Assembly (NCBI RefSeq): GCF_009498735.1
Contig: NZ_ML762455.1
Coordinates: 1 to 42,997, forward strand
Length of the DNA: 42,997 nucleotides
Source of the DNA: Gracilibacillus oryzae
Lineage (GTDB): Bacteria > Bacillota > Bacilli > Bacillales > Amphibacillaceae
Direction of reading: 5' to 3'
Positions 15,009-24,626 of the stretch are shown piece by piece. The notes under the pieces were generated by a model. It made no database searches, was not told the DNA's origin, and worked only from the letters and a program-made list of their open reading frames with translations. How positions within the stretch are numbered: the first letter of the stretch is position 1; every line of letters starts with the position of its first letter. A program made the translations under genes and the position numbers.

Positions 15009-18000
15009 ATGAGAAATTTCAAGTTTAACTTTTGTCGTTTATTTTTATTATCTTTGGCAGGAATATTAGTATCCATCTTTCTTTATAATAACCATTTAGC
15101 AGCAAAACAAAAAGTAACGGATAATGGAAATGAGGAGGTACCTGTAAATAAAGCAAATACGAACTTATCTGATTGGAACATAAACGGAAAAGGGAAACTA
15201 GAAGACACTGATCAAGGTTTAAAGTTAACTTCGGAACCTTATGAAAATGTTATGGCAATTTCAAGTGTCCAATCGGAAGACTTTATATATGAAGCTGACA
15301 TAAAGATAGTGGACCAGGCAGCTGATGCCACTTTGGTGTTTCGGTCTGGTGATGATGTTTGGGATTCCTATATGGTTCAAATAGTACCAAGTGCAGGTCT
15401 TATTCGACTAAAGGATGCGCGGGATGAGGGTGGACTAAAAGAAGAGGTTAGAGTAGACGTTCAAGAAGGAGAGATTTATCAATTAAAAGTAAAAGTTGAA
15501 GCAGACAATATTAAAGTCTATTGGGAAGATCAATATTTGCCCGTAATAGATACTTCAGTATCACTTTATAATATCGGATATTTAGGTCTCCATGTATGGA
15601 ATGGAGCTGCGCTTTTTCAAAATGTGAAGGTGAGCGAGCTTGCCACAAATCTTGATTCATCAGTAGTTGCAGAAGGTATCTGGCAACCAGATATAAGAGG
15701 TATAAAAGGAGTGGTCAAAGAAAATAAAGTGGCAAAAAAAGTGTATGCGACAAAAGTAGATAATTTTGTTTTAGAAGGTAACATTTCCTTTGTGGGTGAT
15801 CAATCGGAAGCGGGACTTACATTTCGTACAAATAAGGACGGCACCAGTGGTTACCAAGTCTTACTCTTAAAGGAAGGGAATGAAGTAGAAGCAAAAATAC
15901 AAACAGCAGATGGTACGGTGCTTGCAAAGTCTATGAATAAATACCAATCGGAAATTAATACACAACATCATTTGGAAGTTGTCGTCAATAGAGAAACCAT
16001 AACATTATATCTAGATGGTTATGCAGAACCAGCAATAGAAGTTGCAGATAGCAGCTTCGCTGATGGATTTGCAGGTTTGACGGTCATTAAGGGGGCGGCA
16101 TATTTTCAAGATGTATATTTAGTTCCGATTGATGATTACTATAAGGAGAATTATAGACCTGATTATCATTATACACCAGCTCGAGGCTCTGCAAGTGATC
16201 CAAACGGGCTTGTATACTTTGAAGGTGAATACCATCTATTTCATCAAGATGGTGGGAGATGGGCACATGCAGTAAGTGAAGACTTAATAAACTGGAAGCG
16301 CCTTCCCATAGCATTGCCGTGGAACGACCTTGGGCATGTATGGTCAGGCTCTGCAATAGCAGACTTACAAAACGATTCGGGCCTCTTCACTCATTCTGGA
16401 GGTAGGGGACTGATTGCTTACTATACTTCTTATAATCCTGATTCTCCCAATGGCAATCAGCGAATTGGCCTTGCATATAGTACGGATAAAGGTCGCACTT
16501 GGGAATATTCAGAAGACCATCCTATTGTAATCGAAAATCCAGGTAAAAATGAGGAAGATCCAGGTGAATGGGATTTTCGGGATCCTAAAGTTGTGCGTGA
16601 TGAAGCGAATGATCGGTGGATAATGGTTGTATCGGGAGGAGATCATATTCGTTTCTTTACTTCTAAGGATCTTATTAATTGGGAGCATACTGATAACTTT
16701 GGTTATGGTGATTACATTCGTGGAGGAGTATGGGAATGTCCAGATCTTTTTGAACTCGAGGTTGAAGGTACAGAAGAGAAGAAATGGGTCCTGATGATCA
16801 GCACAGGGGCAAATCCAAATACCGAAGGATCTGATGCAGAATACTTTATTGGGGAACTGACACCTGATGGAAAATTCCTTAATGATAACCCAGCTGGAAA
16901 GGTGCTGAAGACTGATTATGGAAAAGAATTTTATGCATCCATGTCGTTTGCCAATATGCCAGAAAATCGTCGTGTAGCCATGGCATGGATGACGAATTGG
17001 GATTATCCATTTGAATTCCCAACAGAGGGATGGCAAGGTCAACTTACTATCCCAAGAGAATTAAGCTTAATTCAAACAGAAGATGGAGTTAAACTTGCTC
17101 AATCTCCTATCGAAGAATTAGAAGAGGTTAGTGAAACGATTTTTGAAATTAAGAATAAAAATATCAATTCAGAAAATGCGCCAAACTTATTAAAAAAGAT
17201 AAAACAAGATTCTTATGAAATCGAAGCGGAAATTGAAATACCTGCAGATAGTGACATAAGAGAGTTCGGCTTTCGAGTTCGAGAAAACTTTGAAGAGAAA
17301 ACAGTTATCGGATATAATACAGTATCCAATCAAGTGTTTGTGGATCGTTCTCAGTCAGGTCGAAAAAATTTCTCGAGTAAATTTACTACTTTACATGAAG
17401 CGGGATTAGAACCAATAAATCAACGAATTAAACTAAACATATTTGTAGATAACGGATCTGTTGAGGTTTTTGCCAATGATGGGCAAGTTGTGTTTTCTGA
17501 TGTTATTTTTCCAGATCCAACAAGCAGCGGGCTAAGCTTTTATGCAGAAGAAGGTCCTGTAAATATTGTTTCCTTAAAGGTAAAAGCAATGAAAGATATT
17601 TGGAACAGGGACGCTACTGGAGGAGCTCATATTGTGACGAATATCAGCAAGAAAGAGATGAACATCGGTAATAAGCTAACAATTGATGCAGCGCTCAAAG
17701 GTGGAAATGGAAACGACTTACATCCACTAAAATGGGAAACGAAGAATCCTGATATTGTTACTATAGAATCTTCCAGCAATAACAATGCTGTAATCAAAGC
17801 TGTCGGTATTGGAGAGGCAACAATTACTGTTTCTTCCCCAAATAATAAAGTATCTAAAACTGTAACAGTCAAAGTCTATGAAGGAAACTTTAAGACCAAT
17901 CTAAGTGGGTGGAAAAAAGATTCTGCAGCCGGCAATTGGATAGCAACCGAGAACGGGATTAGCGGATCACACACCAGTGATACCAATTATATTGCTGAGG

Positions 18001-18791
18001 ATACTGGAGGCAACTTTATTTATGAGGCAGACATTACTCTTGATGAGGCGGGTGGCGCTGGAGCCATACTCTTCCGTGCCAGTGAAGATGGTAGTGACGG
18101 GTATTACTTTAATTTAGACCCAAATATGAAAGCTTTCCGATTGTTCTATAAGATAGATGGTAGTTTTGAAGATCGTATGGTAATCGGCAATGTTCCCGTA
18201 TTTATTCAGAGGGATAAGACATACCATGTGAGAATAACAGCAAATGGTCCACATATTGCCATTGAAGTAGATGGTGAAAAAGTTATTGATATTAAAGACG
18301 GGACTTTTGCAGAAGGTCATTTCGGTTTGAATGTATTTGGAGGTAAGGCAACTTATCAGAACGTGAAAATTAGAAATGTTACTGAGGCACAATTAATAGA
18401 AACTAGTTTAACCAATATAGAGACAGGCCAATCCATTTATGTAACTTCTTCTCAAAATGGCGAACAAGTAAGTATAAATAAAGAGAAGGTAACATGGACA
18501 TTCATACCTGCCGGTGATGCCTATGGTTCTTATTCGATAAGAAGTGAGGCTGGCAAAGCTATTGATTTTAATACAGAGCAACGGAGAGTACAATTATACG
18601 ATTATCTTGGCTATGATAACCAGCGCTGGGTTATACAGAAGAATGATAATCACACAATAACAGTGTTATCTGCATTTAATAATGAAGCATTGACCATATC
18701 TGAAGAAGGAAATCTTACGTTGCAGCCATTTGACTCTTCCCTGCAACAGCAATGGACAGTATCACCTAAAGTATATGAATCTTTCTATTGA
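15009..18791 (+). CDS. Secreted multidomain GH32 levanase/inulinase-type fructan hydrolase
   Basis: A 1260-residue predicted exported enzyme cleaving beta-fructosidic bonds in levan or inulin. Order by rough residue: signal peptide 1-35 (cleavage possible after LAA); two concanavalin/DUF1080-like jelly-roll modules (about 50-212 and 215-375); GH32 five-blade propeller (about 385-690); GH32 beta-sandwich (700-865); bacterial Ig-like Big_2 module (872-958); a third jelly-roll (960-1115); and a ricin-like C-terminal domain (about 1120-1260, ending QQQWTVSP). Catalytic residues are all present: nucleophile D397 in SASDPNG, D525 in FRDPKV, acid/base E576 in WECPDLF. The usual WMNDPNG is altered to SASDPNG and the YNP..MHWGHA loop is shortened to HQDGGRWAHA, so subsite geometry may differ. 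ATG 15009 is 10 nt after GGGAGG. No LPXTG anchor is visible. Confidence 0.88.
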   Translation: MRNFKFNFCRLFLLSLAGILVSIFLYNNHLAAKQKVTDNGNEEVPVNKANTNLSDWNINGKGKLEDTDQGLKLTSEPYENVMAISSVQSEDFIYEADIKIVDQAADATLVFRSGDDVWDSYMVQIVPSAGLIRLKDARDEGGLKEEVRVDVQEGEIYQLKVKVEADNIKVYWEDQYLPVIDTSVSLYNIGYLGLHVWNGAALFQNVKVSELATNLDSSVVAEGIWQPDIRGIKGVVKENKVAKKVYATKVDNFVLEGNISFVGDQSEAGLTFRTNKDGTSGYQVLLLKEGNEVEAKIQTADGTVLAKSMNKYQSEINTQHHLEVVVNRETITLYLDGYAEPAIEVADSSFADGFAGLTVIKGAAYFQDVYLVPIDDYYKENYRPDYHYTPARGSASDPNGLVYFEGEYHLFHQDGGRWAHAVSEDLINWKRLPIALPWNDLGHVWSGSAIADLQNDSGLFTHSGGRGLIAYYTSYNPDSPNGNQRIGLAYSTDKGRTWEYSEDHPIVIENPGKNEEDPGEWDFRDPKVVRDEANDRWIMVVSGGDHIRFFTSKDLINWEHTDNFGYGDYIRGGVWECPDLFELEVEGTEEKKWVLMISTGANPNTEGSDAEYFIGELTPDGKFLNDNPAGKVLKTDYGKEFYASMSFANMPENRRVAMAWMTNWDYPFEFPTEGWQGQLTIPRELSLIQTEDGVKLAQSPIEELEEVSETIFEIKNKNINSENAPNLLKKIKQDSYEIEAEIEIPADSDIREFGFRVRENFEEKTVIGYNTVSNQVFVDRSQSGRKNFSSKFTTLHEAGLEPINQRIKLNIFVDNGSVEVFANDGQVVFSDVIFPDPTSSGLSFYAEEGPVNIVSLKVKAMKDIWNRDATGGAHIVTNISKKEMNIGNKLTIDAALKGGNGNDLHPLKWETKNPDIVTIESSSNNNAVIKAVGIGEATITVSSPNNKVSKTVTVKVYEGNFKTNLSGWKKDSAAGNWIATENGISGSHTSDTNYIAEDTGGNFIYEADITLDEAGGAGAILFRASEDGSDGYYFNLDPNMKAFRLFYKIDGSFEDRMVIGNVPVFIQRDKTYHVRITANGPHIAIEVDGEKVIDIKDGTFAEGHFGLNVFGGKATYQNVKIRNVTEAQLIETSLTNIETGQSIYVTSSQNGEQVSINKEKVTWTFIPAGDAYGSYSIRSEAGKAIDFNTEQRRVQLYDYLGYDNQRWVIQKNDNHTITVLSAFNNEALTISEEGNLTLQPFDSSLQQQWTVSPKVYESFY

Positions 18792-18813
18792 TTTGTTTGT
18801 TAAAACTTATCTG

Positions 18814-18832
18814 CTCTCCAACGATTGGAGAG
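18814..18832 (+). terminator. Hairpin between levanase and sensor-kinase genes
   Basis: CTCTCCAA and TTGGAGAG form a perfect 8-bp stem with a CGA loop, 22 nt after the levanase stop. The T-rich stretch after it is weak (TGGTTCCTTTT), so partial termination or mRNA processing is possible. Confidence 0.5.
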
Positions 18833-18925
18833 TGGTTCCTTTTAAAAAAATTACATTCAAAAAAAGGTCATATGCTTACATCATAAATAAATATCGACTT
18901 TTTAAACATACATGGAGGAACCTAA

Positions 18926-20713
18926 ATGTTCTTTTCGTTACGAAATAAGCTGTTTTTGGTATTTACTTGCTTATTAACGATCCCGTTTCTAATATTATCT
19001 CTTGTTATTCCGGGTGTGTTTACGAATTATATCAAAAATCAAACACAAGATTTAACAGTCGAAATGATGGATCAATTTTCACTTTATATCAATTCAATAA
19101 CTATGCAGGCAGCAGATATTGGACAGCAAGTGCTGGTTAATCCAATTACACAGGATTGGATTCGAACGGAAGCAAAGCATAATGATATGGATACTTTATC
19201 GACAGCAAAGTTACTAGCAAGAAATGAATTAAATACTCTATTGAGCTCAATGACCGTCAATAATTCTAATAGTATTTCTGTATCCATCTTTACTCATAAC
19301 GGAGAAGGAATCTGGGGAAAGTATACCAACCTAGAAAATATCGATTGGTACTCCGATTTTATTAACTATAACAAAACATATACGCATTCGCATATTGATG
19401 CCAATCAACAATCTGCTTTAATGAGAGATAAAAATATTAATAGTCATCTTATCCCTTTAGTAGATTTAAATTCCCTGGAGGATAGAGGGGTTATAAAAGT
19501 CAACTTCTCTACTGATTTAATAGAGGAATCATTAAATAAAATTACAACTGGTGAACATGGAAATACCTTTATTGTGGATGAAGAAGGTACCAATATACTA
19601 ACAGGTGAGATTAAAACTCCGTCACATATTATTGCTAAAACTTTAACAGAAATAAATGATATAAGAAAAGAACAAGGATTAGTAGAAATAGATGGAAGTA
19701 ATGAGGAATATCTATTGTTTTACCAGCGACTTTCAGTAGGTGATTGGATCCTGTTGAGTGAAGTTACAAAAGAAGATCTATTTTCCAAGCCTAATCGCTT
19801 ACAGAGAAGCTTGCTCTTACTAAGTGCAGGATTGTTTTTCATTACTATCATCGCATCCTTTTTGTTTTCATCATCAATAACTAATCCATTGCGGGAACTC
19901 ACAAAGGCAATGAATCACCTGGAGAAAGGTGATTTTCAAAGTGTCCAGCGAGTGATGCCAACAATTAAATCTCAAAATAATGAAATCCGTTATATGTTAA
20001 ATGTATTTACACACACGATTGATCGACTGAAAAGCTTAATAGACAGTGAATTTAAACTCAATATTCGTCGGCGAAATGCTGAGTATAAAGCGCTTTTGCT
20101 CCAAATTAACCCGCACTTCCTTAATAACACATTGGAGATTATTGGAGGGCTGGCCGCTCAGGGTAAGAATAAAGATGTGATGAATGTTAGTGTTTATTTA
20201 GGACGAATGCTGCGTTATTCACTAGATACTAAATCAGATATTGTTACATTAGGTGAAGAGATTCAATATATTCGTAATTATGCTACGATCTTACAACTGC
20301 GCTATGAGAAAGATCTGCAAATAACGATTGATGAAGATCCTAAGTCGAAAAGTCTTCCTATAACAAAGTTTGTTCTCCAGCCTCTAGTAGAAAATGCAGT
20401 TAAATACAGTTTAATTTCAAAAAACCATGCACTGGTAAATATCGAGACATATTTTGTTAATGATCGTTTAACAATGGTGGTAGAAGATGATGGAATCGGA
20501 ATTTCAGAGGAAGTAATTTTAAACTTGACGGATAATGACAAAAACTCAAATAATTTAAATGTATTAGAAAGTAGTGGAAATAGTATAGGGCTTAAAAATG
20601 TAATAAGTCGTTTACGATTACATTATGGAGACCAATTCTCCTACCATATAGATACAAAGGAGAATAAGGGAACAAGAATTGTGCTGTCAATTGATTTTAA
20701 GAGGGGGGCTTGA
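18926..20713 (+). CDS. Sensor histidine kinase, YesM/LytS-type
   Basis: A 595-residue membrane sensor kinase. TM1 is about residues 9-32, an extracellular Cache-like sensing region about 33-290, TM2 about 293-315, a HAMP linker about 316-370, a His_kinase domain with phospho-acceptor H397 in INPHFLNN, and a HATPase_c domain at the C-terminus (LVENAVKYS, VEDDGIGI, GLKNVISRL). GGAGG lies 7 nt before the ATG. The gene is tightly followed by its response regulator. YesM-type kinases usually sense extracellular saccharides and drive nearby sugar ABC operons; here fructan breakdown products are the likely signal, possibly presented by the anchored binding protein encoded two genes later. Confidence 0.88.
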   Translation: MFFSLRNKLFLVFTCLLTIPFLILSLVIPGVFTNYIKNQTQDLTVEMMDQFSLYINSITMQAADIGQQVLVNPITQDWIRTEAKHNDMDTLSTAKLLARNELNTLLSSMTVNNSNSISVSIFTHNGEGIWGKYTNLENIDWYSDFINYNKTYTHSHIDANQQSALMRDKNINSHLIPLVDLNSLEDRGVIKVNFSTDLIEESLNKITTGEHGNTFIVDEEGTNILTGEIKTPSHIIAKTLTEINDIRKEQGLVEIDGSNEEYLLFYQRLSVGDWILLSEVTKEDLFSKPNRLQRSLLLLSAGLFFITIIASFLFSSSITNPLRELTKAMNHLEKGDFQSVQRVMPTIKSQNNEIRYMLNVFTHTIDRLKSLIDSEFKLNIRRRNAEYKALLLQINPHFLNNTLEIIGGLAAQGKNKDVMNVSVYLGRMLRYSLDTKSDIVTLGEEIQYIRNYATILQLRYEKDLQITIDEDPKSKSLPITKFVLQPLVENAVKYSLISKNHALVNIETYFVNDRLTMVVEDDGIGISEEVILNLTDNDKNSNNLNVLESSGNSIGLKNVISRLRLHYGDQFSYHIDTKENKGTRIVLSIDFKRGA

Positions 20714-20715
20714 AG

Positions 20716-22311
20716 ATGAGGAATGTATTAATCGTTGATGATGAAGTCCAAATAAGGAAAGGATTGCAATGGAAGATTGATTGGGAAGATGAAGGCTTTC
20801 AAATTGCAGCTGAAGCGGGAAATGGAGAGGAAGCACTTTCTCTCATTGAAAAAAATCGTATTGATCTAGTAATGACAGATGTCAGGATGCCGCGAATTGA
20901 TGGAATTGAATTGGCTAAAGAATGTAAGAAACACTATCCTGATACAAAGGTGATCGTTCTATCTGGTTATTCAGATTTTGAATATGTGAAAGATTCAATG
21001 AAAGGAGGAGTGAGAGATTATCTTCTGAAACCAGTAGATCCTGAAGAATTGAGGGAAGTATTAAGTCGAATGAAGGATGAAATTGATCAAGAAAAGCGGA
21101 AGCAATTGGAGTTGGCTAAATTAAAAAGAATTGTACGTACTCAGTTGCAAGAAGTGCAGGAGCAAGCATTACTCTCCTTAGTGAAAGAGGAGTGGTTACA
21201 GCATAGTGTCGTTGTAGAGAAACTAAAACTTACAAGATTAAACAGTTTTTTACAAGCTAATGTAAAAGCACAGTTTATTTCTGTTGAGATCAGGGATATA
21301 AAGGGAAAGTCCCAGCGTGTTAATGAATTAAGAGCAACCTTTCAAATGTTATGTAAAGAAATAGCCGAAAGTAAATCACATCTGTTCGCCTTTTATGATC
21401 CTAATTATACAAATATGATGCAATTTCTACTCTTGATTAAAGCAGATGGGTTGGACAGTTCAACTCAAATAGCGAAGACAATCCAGCATAACGTGAAAAA
21501 ACTACTTAAATTAGAAACAGTAATTGGAATTGGTTATGTGGTCAAAGGATTGAGTGAATTTAAAACGGGATATATATCCAGTTTGCTATCTTGGAGTCAA
21601 AGTCAACTAGGAACACACTCGGAAATAGTTGACGAAACAGTTAAAAAAGAATGGTTTGCGAACTTCCCTCCAGAACTGGAAAAAAAGATAACCAATGCTA
21701 TCGAACAGACTAATATGGAAAAATTCGAATTAGAGCTAAACATGTTCCTCGGAGAAAAAACTAAACAATCTGTGTTTTCATTTTCCATCGGTGCAAACAG
21801 GATCCTCTTTTCATTAGTTTCAGTAGCGAAGAAATATAATATGGAGACGAAGAATATTGAACGGTTAATTTGGGAAAGTCAACAAGCAATTTGGGAGCTA
21901 AATGCACATAAGAAAGTAGTTGATTGCCTTGTTCAACTTGCCGATATGATCATTGAGCGGGTAAGAAATACACGTATTACAGACGGAAAATTAATTGTAG
22001 AAGGTGTAAGACGTTATATTGATCAACATTATGGAAGTGATTTATCTTTAACAATCTTATCCGAACTATTTCATATTAACAGTGCATATTTATCAGAAAT
22101 ATTCAAAGTTCAGATTGGGCGAAACTTTAGTGAATATCTAGTGGATAGACGAATGAAGGAAGCAAGAAAGTTTCTTGAGGATGAGCATTTAAAAATTATT
22201 GATGTGGCAAATTTAGTTGGTTTCTCCAGTTCTGCATATTTTAGCACTGTTTTTAAGAAGCATAATGGACAATCGCCAATAGAGTTTCGAAGATCCACAG
22301 GTATCAAATAA
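20716..22311 (+). CDS. Response regulator, YesN-type (REC plus AraC DNA-binding)
   Basis: A 531-residue response regulator. Residues 1-125 form the receiver domain: acidic pocket in LIVDDEVQI, phospho-acceptor D55 in MTDVRMPRIDG, and the conserved Lys in YLLKPVDPEEL. A long middle region of unclear fold (about 130-420) is typical of YesN proteins. Residues about 430-531 carry two AraC-type helix-turn-helix motifs (LSELFHINSAYLSEIFK and VANLVGFSSSAYFSTVFKK). ATG 20716 follows GAGGGGGG by 7 nt and lies 2 nt after the kinase stop; a TTG at 20710 is too close to that site. It probably activates the importer genes and perhaps the levanase gene. Confidence 0.88.
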   Translation: MRNVLIVDDEVQIRKGLQWKIDWEDEGFQIAAEAGNGEEALSLIEKNRIDLVMTDVRMPRIDGIELAKECKKHYPDTKVIVLSGYSDFEYVKDSMKGGVRDYLLKPVDPEELREVLSRMKDEIDQEKRKQLELAKLKRIVRTQLQEVQEQALLSLVKEEWLQHSVVVEKLKLTRLNSFLQANVKAQFISVEIRDIKGKSQRVNELRATFQMLCKEIAESKSHLFAFYDPNYTNMMQFLLLIKADGLDSSTQIAKTIQHNVKKLLKLETVIGIGYVVKGLSEFKTGYISSLLSWSQSQLGTHSEIVDETVKKEWFANFPPELEKKITNAIEQTNMEKFELELNMFLGEKTKQSVFSFSIGANRILFSLVSVAKKYNMETKNIERLIWESQQAIWELNAHKKVVDCLVQLADMIIERVRNTRITDGKLIVEGVRRYIDQHYGSDLSLTILSELFHINSAYLSEIFKVQIGRNFSEYLVDRRMKEARKFLEDEHLKIIDVANLVGFSSSAYFSTVFKKHNGQSPIEFRRSTGIK

Positions 22312-22325
22312 AGGGTGATTAATGT

Positions 22326-23657
22326 ATGAATAAAATAATTTGCTCAATAGCTTCCATTATATTAATTAGTCTTATCATTGGAGGTTTCGTCCTGTCAGTA
22401 AGACCCTTAATGGATGAACATGATATAGCCAGCAATGAAGAGATAATCGATCAACAAGAAAAAATTCGCCTTAATTTCTGGCGTAACTATGGAAACTCTG
22501 CTGAAAACAGTGCTTATGAAAGATTGATCAACGATTTTGAAAAAGAGCATCCGAACATTAATATTGATATGTATAATATTGAATATAGTAATTATGAAGT
22601 TAAGTTACGTACAGAAATTGTCACTGGTACTGGTCCGGATATTATGGCAATCGACAGTCCTTATTTAGCATTGTATGCAAATGCAGGAACATTACTCCCT
22701 TTGGATTCATATATAACTGAGGATGTAGGACTGGAAAGTGATTTCCCTGAGGCTATCATAGAAGGTTTGAAGTACGAAGACGAATTGTATTTAATGCCGC
22801 TAATTGAATCAAGTATTGCCCTGTATTATAATATCCATCTTTTTGAAGCAGCTGGTGTAGCGCTTCCTGATAAAAATCCTGCCAATCCGATAACATGGGA
22901 AGAGACAGTGGATATAGCAAAAGAGATACAAAAATCGGAACAAGATGTATATGGGATTGATCCAGCCCAGGGATTTGGTGGTGGGGAAGCACCTGCTTAT
23001 TTCAAGTTTCCATTTTTATGGCAGTTTGGTGCAAGTGTCTTAGATCCCACTGCCTCCACGGCGAGTGGCTATTTGGATTCACCAGAAGCACTTGAAGCTC
23101 TTCAATTTTATCAAGACATGTATCATAAGGATGGAGTTGCTGCTTTGGAATTGCCGGGTGAAGCATTCGAAAAGAATCAACTGGCAATGACAGTACTTGG
23201 TTCATGGGCTATCTCAGAATTCGAAAAAAACGGCATTCATTTAGGGGAGGATTATGGAATAGCCCCATTACCAAAAGCCAAGCGTCAGGCAGTCCCTAAT
23301 GGTAGTTGGGCATTAGGTATATCTGCAACCACAAAATACCCTGAGGAGGCCTGGCAATTTATTAAATATGTAACAAGCTATGAAGCAATCAAAAAGTATG
23401 TCAACATAACAGGTGATGTGCCAGCAAGATATTCGGTTGCAAAAGATATACCTGAATTCAATGAATACCCATACAATATTTTTCTTGAGCAAGCATATAA
23501 TTATTCGCAAAACCGGCCAATCACTCCTGCATATCCTGATATAAGCAGTGCGATGAAAGAGTTATTTGAGGATATCGGTATAGCTGGAAAAGATGTAAGA
23601 ACTTCAGTAGACGAAGCTATTGAAAAGATTAATAATCGATTAGCTGATATCGAATGA
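22326..23657 (+). CDS. Membrane-anchored extracellular sugar-binding protein (no lipobox)
   Basis: A 443-residue family 1 extracellular solute-binding protein. The binding-protein fold is clear from ANAGTLLPLDSYI, GLKYEDELYLMPLIESSIALYYN, EEAWQFIKYVTS and GDVPAR. The N-terminus is a single hydrophobic segment (about 5-25, ICSIASIILISLIIGGFVLSV) followed directly by charged residues; its only Cys, at residue 6, is not in a lipobox. It is thus probably tethered by an uncleaved helix rather than by lipid. It stands 14 nt after the response regulator and apart from the permease genes, which have their own lipoprotein binding protein. This arrangement suggests a sensor accessory for the kinase, though it could also deliver sugar to the importer. 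Confidence 0.8.
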   Translation: MNKIICSIASIILISLIIGGFVLSVRPLMDEHDIASNEEIIDQQEKIRLNFWRNYGNSAENSAYERLINDFEKEHPNINIDMYNIEYSNYEVKLRTEIVTGTGPDIMAIDSPYLALYANAGTLLPLDSYITEDVGLESDFPEAIIEGLKYEDELYLMPLIESSIALYYNIHLFEAAGVALPDKNPANPITWEETVDIAKEIQKSEQDVYGIDPAQGFGGGEAPAYFKFPFLWQFGASVLDPTASTASGYLDSPEALEALQFYQDMYHKDGVAALELPGEAFEKNQLAMTVLGSWAISEFEKNGIHLGEDYGIAPLPKAKRQAVPNGSWALGISATTKYPEEAWQFIKYVTSYEAIKKYVNITGDVPARYSVAKDIPEFNEYPYNIFLEQAYNYSQNRPITPAYPDISSAMKELFEDIGIAGKDVRTSVDEAIEKINNRLADIE

Positions 23658-23784
23658 TTATATTGATGTATGTCTTTGCCTTTTTCCCGAATATTTTAAA
23701 TGATATGATCCAAAAATCTTTAAATCGAATTCGTGTTTATTCTGTTAAAGTTTAAGTGAAACACATTCTAAGGGGTGGGCAAAA

Positions 23785-24402
23785 ATGCCTGAGAGAAAAT
23801 GGTATATTCGTTTAGGTAATATAGGTTTTAATTTAATTTTATTAAACTTATTGTGGATTACTTTTACTTTGGCGGGGTTTGTTATAATAGGTTTTTTTCC
23901 TGCAACGGTCTCGCTGTTTGCAGTGATAAGGAAATTAATTGTAGAAGATGAAGATACACCGATATTAAAGGAATTTATGAATTTCTATAAATTGGAATTT
24001 AAAATGTCCAATCTGATTGGATATATAATTTTTCTGGCAGGAATGTTATTATTCTGGGATTTTCAAATAGTTCAACAAATAAGTAATGAAAGTTTGCAAG
24101 TATTATTGTTTAATGTCCTTTTAGTTATCAGCATATTTTATTTAATTATAGTTCTATATGTATTCCCATTATATGTTCATTTTGATCTTAAACTGAGGCA
24201 GTATTTACAATATGCTTGCATCCTGGCAATTGCTAAACCATTTCAAACAATCATGATGCTTGCTTTTCTCGGTGTTACAATCTACTTGTATATGTTGATG
24301 CCATCGCTAATCTTTTTATTTGGAATGAGCTTAACATGCTATATCATCATGAAAGTGGCATCCTTGTCATTTTCCAAAACGGATATCCTTCAAGAAATGT
24401 AA
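23785..24402 (+). CDS. YesL-like DUF624 membrane protein
   Basis: A 205-residue protein with about five hydrophobic helices, of the DUF624 (YesL/YteU) family. Typical features are the N-terminal NIGFNLILLNLLWITFTLAG helix and GFFPATVSLFAVIRKL. Members nearly always accompany YesM/YesN regulators and LplABC-type importers in Firmicutes, but their biochemical role is unknown. AAGGGGTGGG precedes the ATG by about 5 nt. The gene ends at a strong terminator, so it closes the levanase-sensor transcript group. Confidence 0.8.
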   Translation: MPERKWYIRLGNIGFNLILLNLLWITFTLAGFVIIGFFPATVSLFAVIRKLIVEDEDTPILKEFMNFYKLEFKMSNLIGYIIFLAGMLLFWDFQIVQQISNESLQVLLFNVLLVISIFYLIIVLYVFPLYVHFDLKLRQYLQYACILAIAKPFQTIMMLAFLGVTIYLYMLMPSLIFLFGMSLTCYIIMKVASLSFSKTDILQEM

Positions 24403-24430
24403 AAATCACTGGTCTTGCTAGTGATTTTTT
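24402..24430 (+). terminator. Terminator after the DUF624 gene
   Basis: AAAATCACT and AGTGATTTT make a perfect 9-bp stem with a 9-nt loop, running into eight T. It separates the regulatory cluster from the importer operon. Confidence 0.85.
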
Positions 24431-24535
24431 TTATTGCCACAAGGATAAAGTAATTGGATTTAAAATGGAGAGTTTCTTTTCTATAATCTGCCCACTAACC
24501 AAAAAAATTGAATGTAATCAACCTAAAATATTTAA

Positions 24536-24549
24536 ATAAAACGCTTTCA
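24536..24549 (+). promoter_or_regulatory. cre-like site upstream of the importer operon
   Basis: ATAAAACGCTTTCA has a perfect cre right half (CGCTTTCA) and AAAA on the left. It lies about 80 bp before the first permease gene, in the 220-bp gap that must contain the operon promoter. The exact promoter hexamers are uncertain (TATATT near 24559 has no good -35). Confidence 0.5.
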
Positions 24550-24626
24550 AACTTTGATATATTAGTTACACGTTAGTCCTGGCAATTTACAATGCCGCAA
24601 TAATTACAAGAGAAGGAGGGGATGTA

